A stretch of 64,000 nt of DNA, taken from contig NZ_FNZV01000001.1 in the NCBI RefSeq assembly GCF_900109555.1, positions 248,001 through 312,000 of the forward strand. The letters run 5' to 3'. This DNA is from Pacificibacter marinus (GTDB taxonomy: Bacteria > Pseudomonadota > Alphaproteobacteria > Rhodobacterales > Rhodobacteraceae). A program made the translations under genes and the position numbers. Of this stretch, positions 29,317 to 38,242 are shown piece after piece; the first letter of the stretch is position 1, and each line of letters opens with the position of its first letter. The notes under the pieces are model-generated. The model did no database searches. It saw nothing but the letters and a program-made list of their open reading frames with translations, and was not told the origin of the DNA.

Positions 29317-30716
29317 AGCTTGTCTCCGATCAAAAAATCAGCCGCGCGATCAAGTCGAATATGGGGTGGACCTTCACCTGGTTTGAGCGTCAAGCGCGCG
29401 GGTTCAAACCGCATGATTTCATAATCTCCATCCAGCCATTTTTCAGCGCCTTTGCGAGCGGGCGTCAAAATATGAGATGGATCCTCGGGCAATTCACCGG
29501 GATAAAATGCGGCTTGTTTGCCACTTGCAGTTCGACCGCGCACACAGTCCAACATCTGACCATCATGATCAATCGTCTCTTCAACCGTGGCGCGCAAAGC
29601 CGCGATGGACATGGCATTTGTACGCGCCCCTGAGAAATCCGCACGATCTTTGGCGTCGCGCACCAGTGCTTCCATAATGGCCGTCAGGCGCGGGTGTTGC
29701 GAGTGATGGATATGATCCGCTTTTGAGGCTGCAAACAGCACGCGGTCCACGCGGCGCTGCCCCAACAAAGCAAGCAAACGCCCGACACGACCCGGGCGAA
29801 AGGCGCTGAGAATATCAGACAATGTGCGGCGCAAGTCTTCGACCGCTTTGGGGCCGGCATGAATCGCACCAAGCGCATCGACCAGCACCACTTGGCGGTC
29901 AATTTTGGCGAAATGGTCGCGAAAGAACGGCTTTACGACTTCGCGTTTATAAGCTTCAAACCGGCGCTCAAACTCACGGGCCAGACTGCCCCGCTTGGCC
30001 GCACTTGGCGGCAAAGGCGCAAAGGTCAAAACGGGCGACCCATCCAGTTCCCCCGGCAATAAAAAACGCCCCGGCGAGCAATCCGAATAGCCCGCCTCGC
30101 GTGCCGATTTCAAATAGGTTGTAAAGCTGTTGGCCAGCGCTTTGGCACTTGGTTCATCGTGTTTTTGATCAGACGCAACAGCATCCAGCGCGGTCAGAAA
30201 ATCAACGCTTTGAGCACGTGATTTGGCAGCGGCAATAGAGGCTTCGGACCATTCCGCATAGGATTTTTCCATCAAGCCAAGGTCCAAAAGCCATTCGCCG
30301 GGGTAGTCTAAAATGTCCAAATGCACGGTGCGCGGGCCGGATATAGCCCCCAAAATACCCGTAGGCTGAACCTTAAACGATAAACGCAATTCAGACACAG
30401 CGCGGGTGCTGTCGGGCCAATGGGGGTCAGGTGCAGTCAGCGCGGACAAATGAGTTTCATAATCGAACCGCGGCACAGTGTCGTCTGGCTGGGGCTGCAA
30501 ATAAGCGGCTGTGATGGCAGAGGATGCGCCAAGCTGCGGCATGCGACCGCGATCCAACAAATTAGCTACCAAAGATGTGATGAACACCGTTTTACCAGAC
30601 CGCGACAGGCCTGTGATTCCCACGCGAATGACAGGTTCGAACAAAGCCTCGGTCACACCGTTTTGTACTGTTTCCACACCGCGCACGATGCGATCAGCAA
30701 TATCACCTATGATCAA
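29313..30716 (-). CDS. YcjX-like P-loop NTPase (DUF463)
   Basis: Product of 467 residues with Walker A GLSRSGKTVF at about residues 35-44, a Walker-B-like segment HLDILDYPGEWLLDL, and the family blocks VLVDALGAIHAGPKAVEDL and LFAASKADHIHHSQHP (resembling the NKxD-type specificity region). It is expected to be a cytoplasmic GTP/ATPase working with the neighbouring membrane protein. It is the first gene of the pair, and about 120 bases separate it from divergent truA. Confidence 0.88.
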   Translation of the reverse strand: MIIGDIADRIVRGVETVQNGVTEALFEPVIRVGITGLSRSGKTVFITSLVANLLDRGRMPQLGASSAITAAYLQPQPDDTVPRFDYETHLSALTAPDPHWPDSTRAVSELRLSFKVQPTGILGAISGPRTVHLDILDYPGEWLLDLGLMEKSYAEWSEASIAAAKSRAQSVDFLTALDAVASDQKHDEPSAKALANSFTTYLKSAREAGYSDCSPGRFLLPGELDGSPVLTFAPLPPSAAKRGSLAREFERRFEAYKREVVKPFFRDHFAKIDRQVVLVDALGAIHAGPKAVEDLRRTLSDILSAFRPGRVGRLLALLGQRRVDRVLFAASKADHIHHSQHPRLTAIMEALVRDAKDRADFSGARTNAMSIAALRATVEETIDHDGQMLDCVRGRTASGKQAAFYPGELPEDPSHILTPARKGAEKWLDGDYEIMRFEPARLTLKPGEGPPHIRLDRAADFLIGDKL

Positions 30717-30840
30717 ACCCCTGCCCCTTCACAGTTTTTCTTAGCTCAACATAAGCAGGCATCAGATCATTTGAAAGGTGTAGCGCACATGAGGCAGCGA
30801 AAGACTGGACGCGGGCGCTGCGGCGCGATACATGGCGGGC

Positions 30841-31611
30841 ATGCCCAGATTTGCACTTTTAATAGAATACAACGGCGCGCCATTTTCAGGCTGGCAACGA
30901 CAGAAGGATCAGCCCTCTGTTCAGCAAGCTGTGGAAGAAGCGTTGCGTAAAATTGACCCTGACTGCCCAGCAATTGGCGCGGCGGGACGTACGGACGCTG
31001 GCGTGCATGCTAAAGGTCAAGTGGCCCACTGCGACCTAGTGCGCGACTGGGAACCATTTCGATTGATGGAGGCGGTGAATTTTCACCTCAAACCCCAGCC
31101 TGTTGCCATTTTGGATGCTGTGCGCGTTGCCGATGATTGGCACGCACGCTATGCGGCCTATGAACGGCGCTATACGTTTCGCGTGATCGCGCGGCGTGCG
31201 CCTGTGGCCCATGGGGCTGGTTTGGTGTGGCAAGTGCGCGGACCGCTTGATTTGGCCGCCATGCAAGACGGGGCGAAACGCCTGTTAGGCACCCATGACT
31301 TCACCACCTTTCGTTCAACCATGTGTCAGGCTGACAGCCCTGTGAAGACCATGGATGAGATCACAATCGAAGAGCTAGACTATTCATATGGCAAGGAATT
31401 TCAGTTCCATTTGCGGGCGCGATCCTTTTTGCACAACCAAGTGCGTTCCATCGTTGGATCACTTGAGCGTGTCGGCGGCGGGCATTGGCCAGCCGAGCGG
31501 ATCACTGAGATTCTTGAGGCCCAAGATCGAACAGCCTGCGGCCCTGTCAGCCCACCAGATGGTCTGTATATGACAGGCGTTGGATACAAAACGAAACCCT
31601 TTGGGTTCTAA
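30841..31611 (+). CDS. truA: tRNA pseudouridine(38-40) synthase TruA
   Basis: Pseudouridine synthase modifying positions 38-40 of the tRNA anticodon arm; 256 residues. The catalytic Asp lies in [18 protein letters not shown], with further family blocks [38 protein letters not shown] and [17 protein letters not shown]. The ATG at 30841 ([10 protein letters not shown]) matches the usual N-terminus; an ATG three codons upstream at 30832 is also possible. Confidence 0.96.
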   Translation: MPRFALLIEYNGAPFSGWQRQKDQPSVQQAVEEALRKIDPDCPAIGAAGRTDAGVHAKGQVAHCDLVRDWEPFRLMEAVNFHLKPQPVAILDAVRVADDWHARYAAYERRYTFRVIARRAPVAHGAGLVWQVRGPLDLAAMQDGAKRLLGTHDFTTFRSTMCQADSPVKTMDEITIEELDYSYGKEFQFHLRARSFLHNQVRSIVGSLERVGGGHWPAERITEILEAQDRTACGPVSPPDGLYMTGVGYKTKPFGF

Positions 31612-31790
31612 GGCACAGGCGAGCGACAAGGCACAAATCGCTTTAAGTTGATTAATTCATGTGCAAACGTCTAAAATATACACATAAAATCCCGTGATCG
31701 CCCTAAAACTGCACACAGATTTGCGCGGTTTATATTGCTCGCACTGCGGCTCTTTGCTCTACAAGACCAAAGAGCAACGAAAGTGGGCCC

Positions 31791-33539
31791 ATGGCAAAAC
31801 CATCGTCAAAACTGCGCAACACTCTAGCGACCTTGTTGGCTCAAATTTATCCAGATCAAACCTCAAGCGCTCTTGTGGATCAGGTGATCGATGCGTTTTG
31901 GCCGGACGAGCGGCAAGTGCGCGGTCGCGGGCGGGCGCTTGGCAATACTTTGTGGAATGAAACCGACACTTTGGTGATCACCTATGGCAATACGCTTGTA
32001 GATGGGCAGCACAAACCCCTGGATTTGTTGCGTGATTTTTTAGATCGCTATGTCAAAGGCGTGATTTCCGGCGTGCATATTTTGCCGTTTTTTCCATTCA
32101 CATCAGACGATGGGTTCGCCGTCACCGATTACCGCACCGTGAACAGCCAACTTGGTGACTGGGCTGATATTGAACGCATCGCAGATGAGTTTAGGTTGAT
32201 GTCGGATTTGGTGCTAAATCATGTTTCCTCAAATTCAACTTGGTTTTCAGATTATCTTCAAGGGCATGAACCCTATGATAAATTTTTCAAAGAAGCACTG
32301 CCCAGCGATGATCTAAGCAGTGTTGTACGTCCACGCACCTCGCCCCTTTTGCGCGAGGTCGAAACAGCAAACGGCACCAAACATGTGTGGTGCACGTTCA
32401 GCCACGATCAAATCGATCTCGATTTTGAAAACCCCGAAGTATTGTTGGAATTTTTGCGCGTCACGCGGCTGCATATAGATCACGGCATTCGGATTGTACG
32501 GCTCGATGCTGTTGCGTTTTTGTGGAAAAAAATTGGCACGTCTTGCATTCATTTGCCTGAAACACACGCCATTGTTCGGCTTATGCGGGTCTTGTGTGAC
32601 TATACCGAAGAGCCCGTGGTTTTGCTGACTGAAACCAATGTACCCAACGCGGAAAACCTCAGCTATTTTGGCAACCGCAATGAAGCCCATATGATTTACA
32701 ACTTTTCGCTGCCGCCGCTTTTGCTGCATGCGTTGCTCAGCGGGACCAGCGTGCATTTGAACCAGTGGTTGATGCGGATGCCGCCCGCGCAATTGGGCTG
32801 TGCCTATTTGAATTTTGCAGCGTCACATGATGGCATTGGCGTGCGTGGGGCCGAAGGATTGCTGACAGGTGAGGAACTTGGCGGCGTGATTGGCGCGGTG
32901 CGCGACTTTGGCGGCAAGGTGTCAATGCGCGCCCTGCCCGATGGATCGCAAAAACCATATGAGTTGAACATCACGTTTTTTGACGCCCTCAAAGGGACGA
33001 TTGAAGGTGGCGAAGATGCACATCAAATCGCTCGTTTTCTATGTTCGCAAACGATTGTCATGGCGCTTGAAGGCGTCCCTGCCTTCTACATTCACTCGCT
33101 ACTGGCGACCCCCAACGATGTGGAGGCTGCGGACAAAAGCGGCATGAATCGCGCGATCAATCGCCACCGTTGGGATTATGCAGAACTGCGGGCCAAATTG
33201 GATGACCCAAGCTCTGTGCACGCACAGGTTTTGACAGCCTTAAAACAACGTATTTCTGTGCGCACGGCCCAAAAAGCATTTCACCCGAACGCAACGCAGT
33301 TCACCTTGCAATTGGGGGACAAAATTTTTGGTCTTTGGCGTCAATCGCTCAACCGCGACCAATCAATTTTTGCACTGCACAACGTGTCAGATACCCCGCA
33401 AGACGTGCCGTTGTTGTCGATCAATCTGATTGATGGCGAAGATTGGTATGACCTTTTGAGCAATGAAAAATTGGACCTATCCAGCGGCGAGGTGCATTTT
33501 GCCCCGTATCAAGCGCGTTGGATTTCAAACGTCAAATAG
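31791..33539 (+). CDS. GH13_18-type sugar phosphorylase (glucosylglycerate or sucrose phosphorylase)
   Basis: Glycoside hydrolase family 13 enzyme of 582 residues. The catalytic nucleophile is in GIRIVRLDAVAFLWKK, the acid/base in VVLLTETNVPNAENLSYFGN and the transition-state stabiliser in NFAASHDGIGVRGAEG; the N-terminal VHILPFFPFTSDDGFAVTDY is typical of subfamily 18. Members phosphorolyse sucrose, sucrose 6-phosphate or glucosylglycerate to glucose 1-phosphate. The EAHMIYNFSLPPL and TETNVPNAEN segments favour the glucosylglycerate branch, but this is inference. No transporter or kinase gene is adjacent, so it may act on an endogenous compatible solute. The ribosome site is weak. Confidence 0.85.
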   Translation: MAKPSSKLRNTLATLLAQIYPDQTSSALVDQVIDAFWPDERQVRGRGRALGNTLWNETDTLVITYGNTLVDGQHKPLDLLRDFLDRYVKGVISGVHILPFFPFTSDDGFAVTDYRTVNSQLGDWADIERIADEFRLMSDLVLNHVSSNSTWFSDYLQGHEPYDKFFKEALPSDDLSSVVRPRTSPLLREVETANGTKHVWCTFSHDQIDLDFENPEVLLEFLRVTRLHIDHGIRIVRLDAVAFLWKKIGTSCIHLPETHAIVRLMRVLCDYTEEPVVLLTETNVPNAENLSYFGNRNEAHMIYNFSLPPLLLHALLSGTSVHLNQWLMRMPPAQLGCAYLNFAASHDGIGVRGAEGLLTGEELGGVIGAVRDFGGKVSMRALPDGSQKPYELNITFFDALKGTIEGGEDAHQIARFLCSQTIVMALEGVPAFYIHSLLATPNDVEAADKSGMNRAINRHRWDYAELRAKLDDPSSVHAQVLTALKQRISVRTAQKAFHPNATQFTLQLGDKIFGLWRQSLNRDQSIFALHNVSDTPQDVPLLSINLIDGEDWYDLLSNEKLDLSSGEVHFAPYQARWISNVK

Positions 33540-33560
33540 CCCAAGCACCCTGCCGGTTTT

Positions 33561-33598
33561 ATGGCCCACGTCCTTAAAAATGGCCCACGTCCCTAAAG
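33561..33598. repeat. Tandem 19-bp imperfect direct repeat
   Basis: Two adjacent copies of a unit starting ATGGCCCACGTCC (33561-33579 and 33580-33598) differ at two of 19 positions. They lie between the phosphorylase stop and the next terminator. No function is evident. Confidence 0.7.
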
Positions 33599-33612
33599 TT
33601 TCATCGATCGCA

Positions 33613-33643
33613 CAAAAAAAACCCGATGCCTTAGCACCGGGTT
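33613..33643 (-). terminator. Terminator of the small stress gene
   Basis: Stem AACCCG / CGGGTT with a 12-base loop and a run of eight T on the minus strand. It ends the transcript of the 66-codon gene that stops at 33711, and could also serve the phosphorylase gene on the other strand less well. Confidence 0.75.
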
Positions 33644-33710
33644 CAAGTTCGGATGTCAACAGGGACAAACAGGACGGGAGGACACTGTTATATCAACATC
33701 CGCGAGGGAT

Positions 33711-33911
33711 TCATGTGTGAGAGTAAAGGGGTGTCGGCGCAGACAGCCGACGCGCTTGGTGGACGACAATCGTACGAACAATGTCTTCATCCAAAGTAAT
33801 CGGCCCAGGCACCGTGACGGGATACCGAAATGTTTTGCCATCGCGTTCAACGTCAACACGTGCTTGAAATACACCAGCGGTGGCGTCGTACCTGATGTTC
33901 TTGATCTCCAT
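33711..33911 (-). CDS. Small orphan protein under a probable EcfG promoter
   Basis: Product of 66 residues starting MEIKNIRYDATAGVFQARVD, with a beta-rich pattern followed by the basic tail HQARRLSAPTP. I do not recognise a named family. AAAAGG precedes the ATG at 33911. A longer frame to 33950 is excluded because the predicted transcription start lies inside it. A GGAAC-N17-GTT promoter is positioned 33 bases upstream of the start, so general stress control is likely. No signal peptide or membrane segment. Confidence 0.75.
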   Translation of the reverse strand: MEIKNIRYDATAGVFQARVDVERDGKTFRYPVTVPGPITLDEDIVRTIVVHQARRLSAPTPLYSHT

Positions 33912-33943
33912 GTCAGCACCTTTTCCCTTTGTTTCAATAAGGT

Positions 33944-33968
33944 AACTCACGCGGATACAATTGGTTCC
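33944..33968 (-). promoter_or_regulatory. Probable EcfG promoter of the small orphan gene
   Basis: On the minus strand: GGAAC (complement of 33964-33968), 17 bases, then GTT (complement of 33944-33946), followed 33 bases later by the ATG. Same layout as the other promoters of the stress island. Confidence 0.7.
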
Positions 33969-34151
33969 AACATCAATTTCGCTAACCCTAAATTTATTTT
34001 AATGGGTGCCCTAACGTCTTGCTTGTTCACAGCACATCGTTCACGCCATGCACCTTGGAAAATCGGGCGCAATCACCCGTCTGTAAATTATTAAAGACAG
34101 ACGGCTTAGACTGTGTCATCTAAGAACTTAGCTTCATTCAAGGATACGCAA

Positions 34152-34496
34152 ATGACTGCTGCTGACTGCCGATTGATGGTGATGGGGCTCACAGGAATTG
34201 TCCTGCACGACCTTATTGGGGTGATGGAAGAAAGCATTGCAAACTTGCACGTTTCTACCGCCAAAACAGAAGCCGATGCCATAGCCCAACTGGCAGAGGC
34301 ACAAAGCTGGACATATGCTTTTTTGAACCTTGGGCCAAATGCCTTTAAGGAAAGCGCGCTGTCGAAAATTTTGAGTGACCTTGGAGCCAAAGTGATTTTG
34401 CTGGGGAACACCGCCGAAGATGCAGCAGAGACCAGCCCTTATCCTGTTTTGGTCCGCCCCTTCATTGCTGATGACATATTACGCCTTTTGGGGTAA
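34152..34496 (+). CDS. Degenerate receiver-like protein upstream of the stress kinase
   Basis: Product of 114 residues whose pattern resembles a response-regulator receiver fold: alternating strands and helices, LMVMGLTG at strand 1, YAFLNLGPNAF where the phosphorylated Asp would be, AKVILLGNTAED at strand 4 and VLVRPFIADDILRLLG matching the Lys-Pro/last helix. The acidic pocket near the N-terminus and the phospho-acceptor Asp are missing, and the Lys is replaced by Arg. AAGGA precedes the ATG at 34152. It lies 77 bases before the histidine kinase and is likely co-transcribed, suggesting a non-phosphorylated partner or modulator. Confidence 0.65.
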   Translation: MTAADCRLMVMGLTGIVLHDLIGVMEESIANLHVSTAKTEADAIAQLAEAQSWTYAFLNLGPNAFKESALSKILSDLGAKVILLGNTAEDAAETSPYPVLVRPFIADDILRLLG

Positions 34497-34573
34497 AAAT
34501 CTGATCGTTTTTGTGTCCTTGTGGCAATCAAAGGCTATATAAATCAGATGTCAAAATCGAAAGACCTAAGAGA

Positions 34574-36286
34574 ATGAAAAACATCCTGTCTCGTGTGTGG
34601 TCAGGCGTCGACCGTTTGGGCGTGCGTCTTGCTATTGTGCTAGCGGTGGCTTTGCTACCGTTGATGATTATTTCCATCGTGCGTTCACAAAGCGTGGTGA
34701 GCGAAGCCGTCGCCCGCTCGCAGGGGGCCTTGGTTGGTGAAACCCTACGCGCCGTGCAAGAAGAGGTGATCATCATCGAACGCGCCAAAGCGCTGGCACA
34801 AGCACTCAGTCGCTCTGTGCCGATTATGTTGGACGATCCCGAGCTGTGTACACGCTTGATGCACGACAAACTCAATGACACCGCATTTTCATTTGCTGGA
34901 TTTTACGACACCACAAGTTACGTTCCCTGTTCCACTGCGGATGAACCATTTAGCTTTGGTATGACCGTTGATCTGGCAGAGCAACTTGCAGATCCCAAAC
35001 CTATTGTTTTGATCAATGAACAAGCCCCAATATCAGGGGAATCAGTCATCTATGCGTCTCATCCTGTGTTCGACACGGATGGCAGTTTGATGGGCTTTAC
35101 CGCCATTTCTGTGCCACACAAAAGGCTGCGCACGTGGGTGTGGGACGAACCTGACGCCGTCTTTTTGACTCTGAACTCCCAAGGCAAGGTATTGACCTCA
35201 CCGGGATCACTGGAAGACGCCGAACTGATTTTACCACAGCTGGAGCCTGGCCAAGACATCACCAAGCAACCTGTGAGCTTTAGCACCGTGGGTCGCGATG
35301 GGATTGAGCGGCTTTATGCATTGGTTCCCGTGGTGAAAGGCGAGCTTTACGCGCTGTCGTCGTGGCCAATGGACCGCGAGGTGCAAGGCGATTTCTATCT
35401 TAAAAACCCCGCCCTTTTCCCTGCTTTGATGTGGTTGGCCAGCCTTGTCGTTGCTTGGTTTGCGGCCTCGTTGTTTGTCACACGGCATGTGATTAAATTG
35501 AAACGCTCGATGCAAGGGTTTGCAGAAACACGCACGGTAACGACACACAACCAATTTGCGGCCGCTCCAAAAGAGTTGCGCGAAGTGGCCGATGCGTTCA
35601 TCGGTATGACTGACACAATCATGCATGATGAAGCCCAGATTGAAGATACCCTACGCCAAAAAGACGTTTTACTGCGTGAGGTGCATCACCGTGTGAAGAA
35701 CAATCTACAGCTGATCGCATCCATCATGAGTATGCAGATGCGCCAATCGCGATCCAAAGAAGTACGTCAATTGATGCAAAGCCTGCATGATCGCGTCAAC
35801 AGTCTAGCCACGATCCACCGCAATCTGTATCAAACCTCTGGGCAAGCCGACATCAGCATGGATGAACATCTTGATGCCATCGTACATCAAGTGGTCAGAA
35901 TGGCCGCTTCACGCGACAAGTCCATAGATTTGAAAACGGACTTTGCCTCGATACGTTTGAATCCAGATCAGGCCGTGCCTTTGTCTTTGTTCGTGACCGA
36001 AGCCATGACCAATGCTTTGAAATATATTGGTAGTGTGAAAGGCAGTTCGCCCAGTTTGTCCGTCAGCCTTGTCAGCTTGCCAGATGACTATGCACAAGTG
36101 ACCGTGACCAATTCGGTAACCCCGAATGCTGCGGCACCCGATGCAGAAAAATCATCGGGCTTGGGGTCGGAATTGATGGAAGCCTTTTCCGAGCAACTAG
36201 AAGGCGAATTTGAGGTGAACTTGGATAACAATCAATTCACAGTTCATCTGACCTTTCCCGTCGAAGCCTTAACAGCCAAATCATAA
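34574..36286 (+). CDS. Sensor histidine kinase, HisKA_2 type (probable general stress kinase)
   Basis: Inner-membrane sensor of 570 residues: membrane helix at about residues 18-38, a periplasmic sensor of about 240 residues, second membrane helix at about 280-300, a HAMP-like linker, then a HisKA_2 dimerisation domain with LLREVHHRVKNNLQLIASIM (phospho-accepting His) and a divergent HATPase_c domain (FVTEAMTNALKY as N box, SGLGSELMEAF as G box). Kinases of this HWE/HisKA_2 class phosphorylate PhyR in other alphaproteobacteria, and phyR is 2.8 kb away, so the link is strong but inferred. Start at 34574 is chosen because the upstream frame has no good site. Confidence 0.85.
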   Translation: MKNILSRVWSGVDRLGVRLAIVLAVALLPLMIISIVRSQSVVSEAVARSQGALVGETLRAVQEEVIIIERAKALAQALSRSVPIMLDDPELCTRLMHDKLNDTAFSFAGFYDTTSYVPCSTADEPFSFGMTVDLAEQLADPKPIVLINEQAPISGESVIYASHPVFDTDGSLMGFTAISVPHKRLRTWVWDEPDAVFLTLNSQGKVLTSPGSLEDAELILPQLEPGQDITKQPVSFSTVGRDGIERLYALVPVVKGELYALSSWPMDREVQGDFYLKNPALFPALMWLASLVVAWFAASLFVTRHVIKLKRSMQGFAETRTVTTHNQFAAAPKELREVADAFIGMTDTIMHDEAQIEDTLRQKDVLLREVHHRVKNNLQLIASIMSMQMRQSRSKEVRQLMQSLHDRVNSLATIHRNLYQTSGQADISMDEHLDAIVHQVVRMAASRDKSIDLKTDFASIRLNPDQAVPLSLFVTEAMTNALKYIGSVKGSSPSLSVSLVSLPDDYAQVTVTNSVTPNAAAPDAEKSSGLGSELMEAFSEQLEGEFEVNLDNNQFTVHLTFPVEALTAKS

Positions 36287-36323
36287 GCTTTTAGGGCATC
36301 CCCCTAAAGCGTAAACAAAATTA

Positions 36324-36350
36324 AAAGGCCCCGCAGATTGCGAGGCCTTT
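36324..36350. terminator. Terminator between the kinase and the DUF1328 gene
   Basis: Stem AAAGGCC / GGCCTTT (extended by a GC pair around a mismatch) with A/T-rich sequence on both sides, between two convergent genes. Confidence 0.75.
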
Positions 36351-36378
36351 CACTTGATCATAATCGTAACATTTATAC

Positions 36379-36552
36379 TTATAACGGTGGTTTACCGCGC
36401 ACAGCGCGTGCCAACATGGCAACCACAAACAAGATCAAGAAAATCACAAACAGAATTTGTGCGATCCCTGCCGATGCCCCAGCGATGCCGCCAAAGCCCA
36501 GCGCACCTGCAATCAGTGCAACAACCAGAAATGTTAAAGCCCAACCTAGCAT
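36379..36552 (-). CDS. DUF1328 (YtjA-like) small membrane protein
   Basis: 57-residue protein found by direct translation: [20 protein letters not shown], then [12 protein letters not shown], a second hydrophobic helix and the short tail [10 protein letters not shown]. Two membrane helices separated by the GGIAG(A/T)SAGIA loop are the DUF1328 hallmark. GGAGACGAAC precedes the ATG. Such proteins occur in stress-induced gene sets, and a GGAAC-N17-GTT promoter lies 48 bases upstream of the start, so it is a probable EcfG target. Molecular role unknown. Confidence 0.92.
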   Translation of the reverse strand: MLGWALTFLVVALIAGALGFGGIAGASAGIAQILFVIFLILFVVAMLARAVRGKPPL

Positions 36553-36599
36553 TGTTCGTCTCCTTATTTTGGTGTCGGTATGTGTTGTTCTGCTAAATC

Positions 36600-36624
36600 A
36601 ACTGCTCAGGGCCCATTTGGTTCC
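36600..36624 (-). promoter_or_regulatory. Probable EcfG promoter of the DUF1328 gene
   Basis: Minus strand GGAAC (36620-36624), 17 bases, GTT (36600-36602), with AGTT as the -10 core. The DUF1328 ATG lies 48 bases downstream. Confidence 0.75.
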
Positions 36625-36646
36625 ATCGTTTTTTACCGATTGCGTA

Positions 36647-38242
36647 TTACACCATCTCTTCAGGCATTCCTGGCACGGGTATACTGGCTTGGGCAGCAGG
36701 CTTCCTATCATAGGGCACGATAAACCCCCTGCGCTGCTCGGCAGGCAAATCGGCATTGCGCAACGCGCGATCCAACCAAACATCAAATGCAGCATCAGGC
36801 GCATGATCGGTTTCGCCCCCCAACCAATGATCGAAAATCTTTTTGGTCAGCATTTGAACCTGTTCAGGTGCAGACAACAAAAGCCCCGCTTCTGCGTCCC
36901 ATTTCATGCTGCGGCCATTCAAGTTGGCGGACGACACAATCGCTGCCCTATCATCAAAAATGGACACCTTAGAATGCACATAGACAATCGGCGCATTTTC
37001 CAACGTTGCGCGTTTTGAAGATGTATCGCGCGCGTCAGGTTCACGCGGCTGCACAGGGCTGACCGCCAAGAACCGTGTCCCAAATGTTCGGTGTAACCGA
37101 CGAAACGCGCGCGCTTGCAAATGTTCGCCGAACCGCCCCGCCAACCCTGGCGCATCACTAAACGCTGCAACTTCAGGCGCGGCAGGCAGCAACAATAGCA
37201 GACGTAAATCGGGGTTGTGTTTGCCTGCTTCGACCAAAGCAGACACAATGCGACGATCTCGAAAATACTGCGATTCCAGATAGATAAATCGTTTGGCACG
37301 CTTAATCTGTGCAATATGTTCTTTGAAAATCGTATCGCTGATGGTCTTGGGGGCCAGATGCCACGCGTTGCGGGACCGCTTGCGCGACAAAGTTGTCAAG
37401 AAAGGCGATGAGACCCGTTTTATGGGCTTTTTTCCCGCAATCACATCTGGCAAGTTTTGCAGATGAACCGTGGCGTCGGTCGCAACATCTGGGCTGTGAA
37501 CAACCAATTGCAGGTCATGCCAAGTGTCTTGTGCGGGTTGATTGTGCTCTGCATCGTCAATGCGACGCTCGTTTAAATCAAGCCCGCCAATATACGTTGT
37601 TTTGCCGTCAAAAATTGCCATTTTATGGTGCAACGTCACAGGGTATTGCTGTGGCAACGCTCCGCTGCGCACACAGACCTGCCCGTCTTTAAAGGACAAA
37701 AGATCGCCTAAACCGGGCAAGTATTTAAGGCGCTCTTCCGCCTCGGATCCCTCATTGAAATCACGGGCAATGCTGCGCAGCTCTCGGCGTGTTTTGGCAG
37801 CAAACATAAGGCGCGATACAATGCCCGCTTTGGCAGGGTGAAGCACGCAGCGTACAGTCATCTGTGCTGCATTTGGGGCTGATATTTCATTCAGATCCGT
37901 CAAAATTGCCATGAAAGTCCATGCCTGTTCATGCATATCTGGCGCCATGACAGGATCAAAATCAGACAGAGTTAGATCGATAGGAACGCCCCTGTTGAGC
38001 GTGTGCAAGAAAAGATCCGCCCATGTATCCCCCACACCACGCGCAGCCTCTGAAAGCAATTTTGTGCGCGGATCGAACAGGCGAAACCCCATCACAATGC
38101 TGGTCTGAGCCGACAGAAACAATGATTCCAATCTAGGAAATGCTTCTTGGGCAGTGACCAAGACCTCGATGTCGGCCCCGCCCTTAAGGATGCGATTATC
38201 GCTTTCTAATGAGTTAGTCGCGTCGGACACTTTGACCTGCAT
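36647..38242 (-). CDS. Phospholipase D-like protein
   Basis: Product of 531 residues with two HKD active-site motifs: LHHKMAIFDGKTTYIGGLDL (about residue 210) and YVHSKVSIFDDRAAIVSSANLNGRS (about residue 430), as in bacterial phospholipase D and cardiolipin synthase relatives. No signal peptide or membrane helix is evident, arguing against a classical membrane cardiolipin synthase. The start overlaps the end of ecfG by 29 bases, so it is probably the third gene of the nepR-ecfG operon and under stress control. Role in membrane lipid turnover is inferred. Confidence 0.88.
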   Translation of the reverse strand: MQVKVSDATNSLESDNRILKGGADIEVLVTAQEAFPRLESLFLSAQTSIVMGFRLFDPRTKLLSEAARGVGDTWADLFLHTLNRGVPIDLTLSDFDPVMAPDMHEQAWTFMAILTDLNEISAPNAAQMTVRCVLHPAKAGIVSRLMFAAKTRRELRSIARDFNEGSEAEERLKYLPGLGDLLSFKDGQVCVRSGALPQQYPVTLHHKMAIFDGKTTYIGGLDLNERRIDDAEHNQPAQDTWHDLQLVVHSPDVATDATVHLQNLPDVIAGKKPIKRVSSPFLTTLSRKRSRNAWHLAPKTISDTIFKEHIAQIKRAKRFIYLESQYFRDRRIVSALVEAGKHNPDLRLLLLLPAAPEVAAFSDAPGLAGRFGEHLQARAFRRLHRTFGTRFLAVSPVQPREPDARDTSSKRATLENAPIVYVHSKVSIFDDRAAIVSSANLNGRSMKWDAEAGLLLSAPEQVQMLTKKIFDHWLGGETDHAPDAAFDVWLDRALRNADLPAEQRRGFIVPYDRKPAAQASIPVPGMPEEMV

